Shown here: positions 14,970 to 25,100 of the stretch, one piece after another
Position numbering within the stretch: position 1 is the first letter of the stretch
How the letters are laid out: every line of letters starts with the position of its first letter
IMG/VR virus record: IMGVR_UViG_3300001373_000001
Span: 53,990-117,989 of that record
DNA length: 64,000 nt
Reading direction: 5' to 3' (one strand)
Source of the DNA: a virus
Notes under the pieces: generated by a model
Seen by the model: the letters and a program-made list of their open reading frames with translations, nothing else
What the model was told of the DNA's origin: nothing
The model's database searches: none
Translations under genes and position numbers: made by a program

Positions 14970-16328
14970 TTACATATTACTTAAATCAATGTTAAATGTA
15001 AAACTAAGCTTCATATTGTTTGATGAAGTTTTTGTTACTGGAGTTGGTAATAATACATGAGAACTAGGTTCTTTAAATAAATAATACTTATCACCATAAT
15101 ATGATTCTATCATTTTATGGTCATTATTATAAGTTAGCATTGCAACCAATGAGCCATGACTATTTGACCCGTAATCTGCAAGAATGTTCCCATGCTCATC
15201 TACTTCTATAATTGAGTATGAATAACTAGATACATTAGTACCAGTTGATCCCACTAATATAATAAGAGTATTTCCATCTGTTATCATTCTATGTGTGTCA
15301 TTTTTAGTTCCATAAGTGTTAAAATTACTATTTTCAGTATATAGATTATATGTTGCTTCAAGAGTTCCAGTTAAATTAAGTTTATATAAACTCAAATGTG
15401 TTGAGTCTACGTATTTTATAAAAAATAATTTATTTTTGAAAAAACAAAATTGACAATAGGATGAAATGTAACTACTATCAATATTCCAAGAATCTATAAC
15501 ATTAAAATTCGCATCAAATTTAAACATTTTACTAACAAGTGATCCATATGACCAAAAATAAGTACCATCAAATTGAATTCCTCTAAATTTAGGATCTATT
15601 TCTTTTAACATAGCCAATGTTATAGTATAATCTTTATAGTCTTGTACAGAATATTTATGAATTCTTTTGTAAAATGTACTTCTATTAACATAATATGTTT
15701 CATTATTTATAACGCACATTGAACCATAATATCCAGCACTTGGACTATCATAAAATTCATTAGTGCTAGAACTATACTGTTCAATCGTACATATTTCTGG
15801 CTGGTATCGTTCACCAGCAGTAATCTCATATCCTGGCATCCAATAAATCGATTGAAAAGTTCCATTAGATGAATTTGATGGAAAATCAAATACAAACTTT
15901 ACACTATTCTTACTCAAAACTTTACTTTCAGCAAAATTAATTGATCCTCTTTTTGGATCAGCACCGACATAACCAGAAAATCTGTTTGCCCAACCTATAG
16001 TAGAACCTTTAATATATTTCATGTTAGCATCTTCGGAATCAGAATTAGTTGTAAGTGCTATTGTTCCGAATAGATTTGCTAAAACTTTGTCAGAAGTTCT
16101 ACTATATTTATTAAAGATTTGATTCAAACATAACATTTGTACAAAATATCTATTAAAAACGTTACCGACTACATTTTCAGAAACGCATTCTTCAATTTTT
16201 TTATTATCTAAATTAAACAATTCTATTTTACATTCATTAATCATATTTTGTTGTGGTTTAACTTTATCAAACTGTATTTCTTGACCAGTTTCGAAGTTTT
16301 TATAATAATTATTACTTGTAACCCTCAT
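14970..16328 (-). CDS. Tail-tip protein, beta-propeller-like C-terminal half
   Basis: About 452 residues from the ATG at 16328, preceded by AGGAGGTG. The N-terminal third has a phage-type region (GTIALTTNSDSEDANMKYIKG, NRFSGYVGADPKRGSINFAE) seen in tail/baseplate proteins. Residues about 200-420 are repeated strands with aromatic and DGT/DGN turns (GIQFDGTYFWSYGSLV, DGNTLIILVGS), suggesting a propeller. A structural or receptor-binding role is inferred from position at the end of the fibre cluster. Confidence 0.6.
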   Translation of the reverse strand: MRVTSNNYYKNFETGQEIQFDKVKPQQNMINECKIELFNLDNKKIEECVSENVVGNVFNRYFVQMLCLNQIFNKYSRTSDKVLANLFGTIALTTNSDSEDANMKYIKGSTIGWANRFSGYVGADPKRGSINFAESKVLSKNSVKFVFDFPSNSSNGTFQSIYWMPGYEITAGERYQPEICTIEQYSSSTNEFYDSPSAGYYGSMCVINNETYYVNRSTFYKRIHKYSVQDYKDYTITLAMLKEIDPKFRGIQFDGTYFWSYGSLVSKMFKFDANFNVIDSWNIDSSYISSYCQFCFFKNKLFFIKYVDSTHLSLYKLNLTGTLEATYNLYTENSNFNTYGTKNDTHRMITDGNTLIILVGSTGTNVSSYSYSIIEVDEHGNILADYGSNSHGSLVAMLTYNNDHKMIESYYGDKYYLFKEPSSHVLLPTPVTKTSSNNMKLSFTFNIDLSNM

Positions 16329-16340
16329 TATTTTCACCTC

Positions 16341-17975
16341 CTAATATTCAGCTGTTGGTGGAGTAAAATTAGATGTCCATTTAGCGTTTCCATTTACAAT
16401 TCTAAATTCATCCATAAATCCATCGAAATAAGATGCAGGAGTATTGCCTAAACATCCAATTAATAAATCATAACTTGAATTTGAGTAAAATGAATTAGTT
16501 CCAATATCAGTAGTTGATTGGGAAGTACCGTTTATATATATACTTAAATCTGTAGAATTTCTAATGACTGATATATGATACCATTCATTTATATTAAATG
16601 AATAAGTCATATTTATAGTGTTAATAGCTGATCCAGTATATGAATATAGATATTGTAATTTAATAGTTCCACCATCATTAAATATACTTAAACTATATGA
16701 CAAAGATGCAGAAGAAGAACCTCTAAAACTTAATAATCCATAAAATTTAGTGCTTGCTGGAAGCGATTTTAAGTTTATCCAAAAATCTATAGTAAAATTT
16801 TTATCTAAAAAATTGAAATCTGAACTCCAAGGTATTTGAAGATAAGAATAATTAGCTGGAATAAATTGACCAATGCCATTAAACTTAGTAGGTGTATTCC
16901 ATACAGAAGCGCTATTTGGAGTAACAGCATGACCAGTAGTACTAGAATCTATTGGAGTTGATTTGTGTGTTGTATCAAAATGCAATAATAACTTGGTTTC
17001 AGAATCATTATCAAATTGATTTGTAGAAGGAGTAAAATTCGAAGTATATCTTGCAATGTTTGAGTATCTTATTTCATCTAAATATCCATGGAAAAATAAA
17101 CTTGTTCCTTGTGAACCTATATTTAGCGGAGAAGTACTATCGTATATTGTAGCAGTACCTATGTTATAACTACCACAACTTACTCCATTAGAATAAACTG
17201 TTAAAGAAGTTCCATTCCTAACAATAGCTATGTGATACCATTTATAAATCTCGTAATAAGGCAATGAAAATGTGGCAGTAGTACCTGATGTACCATTCGT
17301 AGAATAGTAAAAATATAAAGTATTTACTGACGTAATTTCATTAAAATAAATTTTATAACTATATTGAGATGAACTTGCCCATTTAAAAAATAACATACGT
17401 TCAGATGTTAGATTAGCAGTTGGCATTACCCATAGTTCGATTGTAAAATCAGTATTTCTTAGGTCTAAATCAGAATGATCTGATAATGTTAAGTAAGAAC
17501 CAGTTGAACCATCTAATCTTAAACTGCCATTTCCGAATTTTGATAAAGTATTATAAATATTACAAGCATAAGCCATATTAAATACAGTTTTATTGTAGCT
17601 AGAATCAGAAATAACTACAGAAAAGTTATCTCCATTAAAGTGAAGTAACAATGCTGTATTATCCAAAGGATCAATAGTATCAAAGTTATTTTCATCAGTT
17701 AAAACTAACCCACCCACCGCACCACTAGAAACTACCTCCCAATCTGATGTTTCAGTTGAAGGATTTTTATTAATATTACTATTAGTTTTAGATTTATAAA
17801 ATGAACCACTATGATAACAAGCTTCATTAATGCTATATGTTATAAGACTAGACCATACTTTAATTGTAGTATCTACAATCTGTTGAATTGCAGTTTGAGT
17901 ATCAGTAGCAGTAAGATTTTTATATGGCATAAATACCATTTCTTCCGCACTCGTATCATCTTTAAAGAATCCCAT
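16341..17975 (-). CDS. Tail adhesin with carbohydrate-binding and two LamG-like domains
   Basis: 544 residues. About residues 40-90 resemble a CBM5/12-type module (INEACYHSGSFYKS, SDWEVVSSG). Two concanavalin/LamG-like domains follow, each starting LLLHF and containing FTIELWVMP or FTIDFWINL, KWYHIAIVRNG or EWYHISVIRNS, and a closing YLDEIRYSN or FMDEFRIVNG. Such domains bind glycans, so this is probably a host-surface-binding component. RBS GGCGGTG. The repeated domain suggests internal duplication. Confidence 0.78.
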   Translation of the reverse strand: MGFFKDDTSAEEMVFMPYKNLTATDTQTAIQQIVDTTIKVWSSLITYSINEACYHSGSFYKSKTNSNINKNPSTETSDWEVVSSGAVGGLVLTDENNFDTIDPLDNTALLLHFNGDNFSVVISDSSYNKTVFNMAYACNIYNTLSKFGNGSLRLDGSTGSYLTLSDHSDLDLRNTDFTIELWVMPTANLTSERMLFFKWASSSQYSYKIYFNEITSVNTLYFYYSTNGTSGTTATFSLPYYEIYKWYHIAIVRNGTSLTVYSNGVSCGSYNIGTATIYDSTSPLNIGSQGTSLFFHGYLDEIRYSNIARYTSNFTPSTNQFDNDSETKLLLHFDTTHKSTPIDSSTTGHAVTPNSASVWNTPTKFNGIGQFIPANYSYLQIPWSSDFNFLDKNFTIDFWINLKSLPASTKFYGLLSFRGSSSASLSYSLSIFNDGGTIKLQYLYSYTGSAINTINMTYSFNINEWYHISVIRNSTDLSIYINGTSQSTTDIGTNSFYSNSSYDLLIGCLGNTPASYFDGFMDEFRIVNGNAKWTSNFTPPTAEY

Positions 17976-17987
17976 TAAATCACCGCC

Positions 17988-18266
17988 TTAATATGCACCT
18001 AAATAATTATATTCTACACTTGCAGTAACTATTATAAAGCTTGAAATAGGAAAATCATAATAGTCACATGAAAAACCTTGATTAGCTTTTAAATATATAG
18101 CATCGCCATTATTAATTTTTATTTGACATGCTAAATTATTCATAAAACTTAGTTTATAAGCACTAAAATTAGTATAGCTAGATGGCTTATGTTGTTGGAT
18201 TATTTCTACGTTTGCTGTAGATGTTTGAGTAGATGAACATCCAAAATAACCAGAACCGATAATCAT
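17988..18266 (-). CDS. Small tail-associated protein
   Basis: 92 residues, beta-rich, with a strong AGAGGTGATC site. The segment LACQIKINNGDAIYLKANQGFSCDY resembles small phage proteins of the tail-fibre region. It opens the transcription unit after the terminator at 18314-18339. Function unknown. Confidence 0.6.
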   Translation of the reverse strand: MIIGSGYFGCSSTQTSTANVEIIQQHKPSSYTNFSAYKLSFMNNLACQIKINNGDAIYLKANQGFSCDYYDFPISSFIIVTASVEYNYLGAY

Positions 18267-18313
18267 ATAAGATCACCTCTTTCGAATAGTTAGGTTTAGT
18301 TTATGGTTAAAAA

Positions 18314-18339
18314 CAAAAAAAGAGTGTTGTTAGCACTCT
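18314..18339 (-). terminator. Terminator after the Gly-rich fibre gene
   Basis: On the minus strand AGAGTG-7-CACTCT followed by a run of seven or more U. Confidence 0.75.
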
Positions 18340-18432
18340 TTAATTATTTAAAAAAAATTGTTGACAGATTACTTAAAAATATGTTACTATTTCAAAGTAG
18401 AAATGAACTTCGAAAACTAAATATAAAGCTTA

Positions 18433-21400
18433 TTAAGTGTAGCTACCACCAGGATTTACACCATAATAAATTAATACTAATCCATTTGCACCATTAGCAC
18501 CGTTATTAGTTCCTGTAGCTCCACCATATCCACCTGCTCCGTAACCAGAGCCAGAATGATAATTAGAATCATATGGTGCAATTTGTATAGTACCATATCC
18601 GCCTGCTCCTTGACCTCCTCTATACACAGTAGCAGAACCACCTACACCACCATAACCACCACCACCAGCTCCACCACGACCATCTGGTGATCCATTACTT
18701 CCAGTTCCACCAGAACCAGAGCCAGAAAAGTCTGAAATTGTAGCTGTAGTATTAGTTCCTGCTCCACCATTACCAGATACAGTACCAGAAGCGTTTGATC
18801 CATTAGCTGTTTGTCCTGCTCCACCACCTCCATATCCTGTTGAGTAACTACCACCTGTGTAACTAGCAGAATTACCACCATTAGAAGCGTGTCCGATGCC
18901 TTCTCCACCTCCACCTCCACCGCCTGCCATTCCACCATTTCCACCAATTCCAGCAATTCCTCCAGAAGAAACTCCTGCTCCTCCAGATCCTCCATTTGCG
19001 CTATATGTTGAACCTCCATATACAGCAATAGAACTTACACCACCAGAATTTCCATTTCCACCATCACTTCCAGAAATTGTACCACCTGATCCAACGGTTA
19101 TTGTCATCATTTTTAATGCTGTAACAGTGACTTGAGTCCTAAGCATATACCCAGATCCACCGCCACCACCACCATTTATGAGTCCAGTACGAGAATTTCC
19201 TCCTGCTCCACCTGCACCCACGATTATAAGATTATAAGTACCTGTCACAGGTGGCATAAAATAATATGTTCCTGCTATATTATAAACCTCTGCGATAACT
19301 TGACTTCCAGTTCCTAACCCATCTAGTTTAGTCTTATCTGTAGCACTCATTAGACCATTAACACTAGTTGTAGCAACATCTGTACTAGCAATTGCCTTTT
19401 CTGAGCCTGCTAATCCAAATTTCCAAACATCAGCAGTTTCATCCCAAATGATTTGTGCATCAGTAGAAGTACCTCTTTCAGCAATAATATAAGCATTATT
19501 GCTTGGTGCTCCAGTAACACTAGAGTTTAAGGTCAATGCAGTTGAAGCAATACCTAAATTTTGATAAAATGTGCTACCAGATTTTCCAGTTTGAAAAGTT
19601 GTAATTGTTGTTACTTCGCTATCTGCTACGCCACCGTTACCATAGTTGTAATACATATTTCCATCGTGAAATCTGATAAAACAAGCTTCATCATTAATCT
19701 TATATCTCCAAGTTTCAGAACTTGTCCAGACATAAGCGTTGTGTATAAGAATTGTTTCTTTACTAGCTGACTCAGCATATTCAGACATTACAGCGCCTAG
19801 ACCACCAATTTGAATGGCTTTGTAATTTGGATGCCATGATTTAAGCGTAGTTGTACCAAATGCATTTCCAGATATACCTGTTTGGAATGATTTTGTCCAA
19901 GTGATTTCTGAATCTGCTGCACCTGTATCTGCGTATTGAAATAAATGGTTTCCATTTACTTGATACATTGCTTCAGCATATCCAGAAGCTATTCTTTTTT
20001 CATTTGCACCATTAAAATATGCGTTTCGAAATAATCTTGTAACACCAGCAGAATTCATAAAAGATGTATTATTTACTTGCAATATATCAAAATCATCTGC
20101 CCATGGTTTAGCACTACCCCCAATTCTAACTTCTGTAGCTATACCATTTGGCGAAATAAACATAGAATCTATCGCAGTTCCATTTAACATTGTTTGAATT
20201 CTAAATTGTCCTGTATTATCTGCTCCGTATCTTAATGCGCATATATTGGCGATCGGACTTACTATTCCTACATTATCTCTAATAGCGAATTCTATTCCAG
20301 AACCAAACCCAGTACCCATATCAGTAGTATGAGTAGCTAAGAACCTAGCTGAAATCCAACCTGCATCAGATGTTTGATCCGAACGTTCAAATAAAGGACA
20401 AGTATCATAAGCAGTATTATTCACATGTAATAATCCAATTGGAGAACTAGTTGCTATGCCTATTCTTCCATCAGCTTTGATTCTCATTCTCTCAACTGGA
20501 TCAATATTAGTTGTTACCGATCTAGTACCAAAGATTAAATCACCTTTCGTATAATTAGCCACGTCCATTTCTTGATAACCAATAAAAGCAGGCATAATAG
20601 AACCACTTGTAGTATATCCGAATCCAATAGTTCTGTATGAATTAGCAAGATATTCAGCTCCACCAACTTGTAGATAGTTTGATGATATGGAAGTTGGAGC
20701 AGTAGATTTAATTAATTTTAAAGTGCCAGAAATATTAACATTTGTAGTTCCTGTGGGTATAGTAATTACATCACTACCCAGTTTATTACATATATCAAGA
20801 TCATAAGTTGTACCGCAACCATATATAACAGTTCCATTTGAGGAACTATTATAAAAATAAGACTCACTAGTTGTAGCTGTTCCTGGAAAAGATAAGCTTG
20901 ACGTAGTTTTAAAAAATGGTGCATTAATTCCATTACTAGTTGATAGACTACCTGCAAAATAAATCTGAACACTAGTATATCCACTTGGTATTGATCCTGC
21001 TGTTGGAGTAATAAATTCCCAACCAGTATTATCTATAACGGATATCGAACCATTTGTTATTGGATTTTGTGAAGAGTAAACTTCTAAGTAAGCATAGTTG
21101 CCACTATAAGTAGTATGGTACACTATTCTAACATATGAAATTGGTGCTAATTGATAATAACTATGTGATAGTTGATTGAGTTGCATTTGTTGACCATATA
21201 AACCACTAGCAGTAAATTTAGTTTGTTGATGATATCCAGACATAGCAGTAAATATTGAAAATAATCCATTCAGATGATCTTGTCCACTAGGACTAACTGC
21301 AACTCTCCACCATCCAGTCGAGTTTATAGCTGTTAGTGATTGTGATGATTTATATGGTATATTTGGTGCTGTTAAGTTTCCAGTTATGTTAACTGCTCCG

Positions 21401-22128
21401 TACAACCCTGTTAGCTTATCTGAGCCACGAAACGATGCAACAGCATTACCTTTTCCATCTCCGATATATAAATCTCTAAATTGTGTTAATCCTGCTTGAT
21501 AACCACTATAATTAATCCAAAAACTAGCTGGACTATTAGCATTATAATTTCCAATAATTTGATTTTGATAAAGTGAAATTCCATCTCCGTTATAACATTT
21601 TAATATATCTCCATATAAAGTTGTAGATTTATCTGAACCAATGAATTCAGCAATTAAATTATTTTTGCCATCGCCAATATATAAATTCCTAAACTGAGTT
21701 GTACCCCATAAATACCCTGTATAATTTAACCACATGCTTCCATATCCATTTAATTCTGGTCTAGCGTTAATAGTATTCCCTTTAATTCCAATGGCTTCTC
21801 CTTGTGAACTAAATACTATAGCATCTGATTCTAATACTAATTTATTAGACCATAATGGATAAGATAATGCCGAGTTATAATGTGTAATAAAACTTTTATC
21901 AACTCCATTTTCTTGGAATTTAATTCTAGTATAACTACCACTTGATGGAGCATTAAAGTATAATATTCCTGCATCTTTATTTATAGTCACATCTCCTGTT
22001 ATAGTTCCTCCGCCACTACTAAATCCATCTGTAATGCCATAACCACTCAATGTTGTAGGTTTACTCGTTATGTTTGCCCACGAAGCTGTACCCAAAAAAA
22101 CTGTATTTGAATCTCCTAATTTAGACAT
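18433..22128 (-). CDS. Tail fibre with glycine-rich adhesin tip
   Basis: 1,231 residues. The N-terminus has the fibre repeat WANITSKPTTLSGYGITDG and a TGDVTINKDAG module. The middle is beta-rich. The last 270 residues are a glycine-rich domain with long GGGG tracts (from about 960), ending GLVLIYYGVNPGG. This resembles the polyglycine adhesins that decide host range in other tailed phages. Residues about 36-190 are similar to the C-terminal part of the preceding fibre (22144-26364). AAGGAG precedes the ATG. The reversed strand of the Gly tract gives a Pro-rich spurious frame. Confidence 0.82.
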   Translation of the reverse strand: MSKLGDSNTVFLGTASWANITSKPTTLSGYGITDGFSSGGGTITGDVTINKDAGILYFNAPSSGSYTRIKFQENGVDKSFITHYNSALSYPLWSNKLVLESDAIVFSSQGEAIGIKGNTINARPELNGYGSMWLNYTGYLWGTTQFRNLYIGDGKNNLIAEFIGSDKSTTLYGDILKCYNGDGISLYQNQIIGNYNANSPASFWINYSGYQAGLTQFRDLYIGDGKGNAVASFRGSDKLTGLYGAVNITGNLTAPNIPYKSSQSLTAINSTGWWRVAVSPSGQDHLNGLFSIFTAMSGYHQQTKFTASGLYGQQMQLNQLSHSYYQLAPISYVRIVYHTTYSGNYAYLEVYSSQNPITNGSISVIDNTGWEFITPTAGSIPSGYTSVQIYFAGSLSTSNGINAPFFKTTSSLSFPGTATTSESYFYNSSSNGTVIYGCGTTYDLDICNKLGSDVITIPTGTTNVNISGTLKLIKSTAPTSISSNYLQVGGAEYLANSYRTIGFGYTTSGSIMPAFIGYQEMDVANYTKGDLIFGTRSVTTNIDPVERMRIKADGRIGIATSSPIGLLHVNNTAYDTCPLFERSDQTSDAGWISARFLATHTTDMGTGFGSGIEFAIRDNVGIVSPIANICALRYGADNTGQFRIQTMLNGTAIDSMFISPNGIATEVRIGGSAKPWADDFDILQVNNTSFMNSAGVTRLFRNAYFNGANEKRIASGYAEAMYQVNGNHLFQYADTGAADSEITWTKSFQTGISGNAFGTTTLKSWHPNYKAIQIGGLGAVMSEYAESASKETILIHNAYVWTSSETWRYKINDEACFIRFHDGNMYYNYGNGGVADSEVTTITTFQTGKSGSTFYQNLGIASTALTLNSSVTGAPSNNAYIIAERGTSTDAQIIWDETADVWKFGLAGSEKAIASTDVATTSVNGLMSATDKTKLDGLGTGSQVIAEVYNIAGTYYFMPPVTGTYNLIIVGAGGAGGNSRTGLINGGGGGGSGYMLRTQVTVTALKMMTITVGSGGTISGSDGGNGNSGGVSSIAVYGGSTYSANGGSGGAGVSSGGIAGIGGNGGMAGGGGGGGEGIGHASNGGNSASYTGGSYSTGYGGGGAGQTANGSNASGTVSGNGGAGTNTTATISDFSGSGSGGTGSNGSPDGRGGAGGGGYGGVGGSATVYRGGQGAGGYGTIQIAPYDSNYHSGSGYGAGGYGGATGTNNGANGANGLVLIYYGVNPGGSYT

Positions 22129-22143
22129 TTAAACAACTCCTTT

Positions 22144-25100
22144 CTATAGTAAAGCTAATGTAGTATTGATATGTCTAGCTGTAATAGTACCTCCAACACT
22201 GCAATCACCATTTGGAGGAGTTACAGTAATAGTTAATGTTCCACTTCCTGCCGTTGCTGTTACAACCAAATTATCTGATATAGTGCCACCCATATAATCC
22301 TTATAAATTTCATTTAATCTAAATGTTACAGCACCTGTTTCTCTGTATATCATCAATAAACCTTTCCAAAAAGTAACACCATTTGGAGCAGTAGTATCTC
22401 TACCCATCAAATTGATGTCATATGAGCCATATGCATAGTTTGAAATAGTTAGTGTTATAATATTAGTACCGCCAGATAAGACAGTCTTATCTAGACCGTA
22501 AATGAGGTTTCCATTGATATTAATAGCACCATAAAATGTTGTTGACTTATCTGAACCTGCAAAGCTAACTATAGTAGAGTTCTTGCCATCGCACACATTA
22601 GTATTTCTAAATTGAGTTGTACTATTTAGATATCCATTATAGTTTAAATTTAAAGTTGCAACTCCGTTATAATCTGGTCTAGATACTATTCCACCACCAT
22701 CAATTAGCATCATTTCAGAACTACTTGTAAATAGAATTTGTTTTGTTGCTGTAATAGCTAGACATTCTCTCTGATAAGTAGTATCCCATGCACTTCCTAA
22801 TGATGATATTGAACTCTTATAAACACCATTTTCATCAAATCTAATTTGATTGTAACTAGAAGTTGTAAGGTGGTTAAAATATAATACGCCTGCATCTTTA
22901 TTAATAGTCAAATCACCTGTTAATGTACCACCTGTTAAAGGCAAACATCCACTAGCAATACCAGTTAATGCACCAACAAAAGTAGTAGCTGTAACGACTC
23001 CATTTGATGTTACAGTAAACTTATCATCTCTAGATCCAATCAATTTAGTATTATTAGTATCACTTCTATAAGCATCTAGATATAAAACATTTCTGTTAAC
23101 ATCACCTGCTCCAACAATATTATTTAATGTTAAAGCATATCCACTTGTATTAGAGAAATTAAAAGTAGCTGTACCACTACCATTTATTACTGCTCTCTGA
23201 GTATTATTAGTTCCAAATATTAATGGAGCAGAGTTATAAGTTCCAATTACAAAATCATATACTCCAACACTTGTCAACTCGCACGCACCAACATTTGTTG
23301 AAAAGTTTCCTGCACTAGTTGATTTGCGTTTAACTAATTGAACATAACTTGCATCTGACCTTACAGCAATTGTAGATGTTATTGATTGCAGAGTACTATT
23401 AATATCTAGTTCGCAAGTTGTACCATTTACATTTACTTGTCCATTAAAAGTAGTAGACTTATCAGATCCAGTAAATGTAGCTATAGTTCCATATTTACCA
23501 TCACATATATTTAAGTTTCTATTTCTAGAATCAGCACCATTGAATCCTCTATAGTTAATATAACCATCACAAGTTGCATCATAGCTATTTCCAAACCATA
23601 TTTCATTATCATTACCAATTGAAATGCCATAAGTTGTTGGGCAAAATGTACCAGTACCACGACCATTCATTGTAAATACATTAGTTCCCCAATTTTCAAT
23701 TGCAAGTAATTTCTCTGTATTAGCTAGAGTAGTATATCCAGTACCAGAAACATTTGATTTACCACCTGCAATTACAATTGGATAAGCACTAGTTGGAGTA
23801 GTACTGCCTGTCAAGCCTATTAATACTAATCCTCTGTGATCCGTATCACTTACACCCCAAATATCTAATCCACCATTAGTTGAACTATCTATTGTAAACT
23901 TACCAAATGTTGCTGTAGTTAATCCATTAGCGTTTATACCACTCATATCATCATCAATTAGATATAATGAGTTATTATTCATTGTCAAGTTTCCAGTACC
24001 ATCAAATGCCGAATAATCTCCATTTGGAATATCTCCAAACATGTATGGTATTTCATTGATCTTAACTAATATCCATCCATCTGTGCCATGTTCCTTTATA
24101 ACCATTCCGATTGGGAATCTTCGATAACCATATGTTGGAACAGTTGTGGTATAATCTCCGTTACTAGAAGCATATAAACGAGTTCCTTCTGCTATTCCAG
24201 TTGTATTCAATCCTCTTACAATACCACTTGTACATACAAAACCATTTTCATTATTTAATATATCTTCTGTTGCCATTCCAAGAATACAATCTTGTGTTAA
24301 ATCTGTCATGTCACTTAATTCAATTTTTGGTTTATTGCCTAAAGCACCAATAACATGAACTAGTTTACCATTTGCTATAGTAGTTCCTGTACTGTTAACT
24401 GCTTTTATTAACTGTTCTTGTCCAACTTGAAGCACTACATCATTTGATAAATTAATACTTACTGTGCTATATTTGTTATCCCAATACATATTTCCTAATC
24501 CAGTTGGTTCGGTTACTATTGCTGTATTGAAGTTAATATAATCTGGTGTGATACTCATCTTTTCAGAATCTAATTCATTAATTGCATTTTGAACAGTTGT
24601 TGAAGAGATATCACCATTTGGAGTGTTAACAATCGCACTCGCAGGATGATCTAAATTAGTCAATCCACTTAATGTGCTATGGCTTGTAGCAACGTATGAT
24701 CCAGTTGCAACCAAAGAAGCTGTTCTAAAATCAGTTGCTTCAACATATGGAGTAGCATCATTTTGAAGAATTACTCTATATAATAACTTGAACTCAACAT
24801 ATGGTAGATTGCCAAAGTTAATTGTTTCATAAGTATTATTAGTTCTTGCTTCTGCAATAGTATTATCTTGACGTTGTCCCATTAATGATATTATTGGACA
24901 TTCTAAATCATTTGTAGCAAATATCCAGTATGCAACATATTTACTGTTACCTACTGCTGTGATTGTTCCTGCATTATCGTAATAAACATTTCCACCACTA
25001 GAATAGTAATATAAGCTTTGTAAAGCAGTCCAATTAAAAGCTGTAGAATTTCTGTAGAATACTCTAAGTTGCGATTTAGTAACTATATCATGTCTAATAT

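Noticed and set aside
18896-19135. A Pro-rich rightward open frame
   Set aside because: It is the complement of the Gly-codon tracts of the fibre tip on the other strand; no ribosome-binding site.
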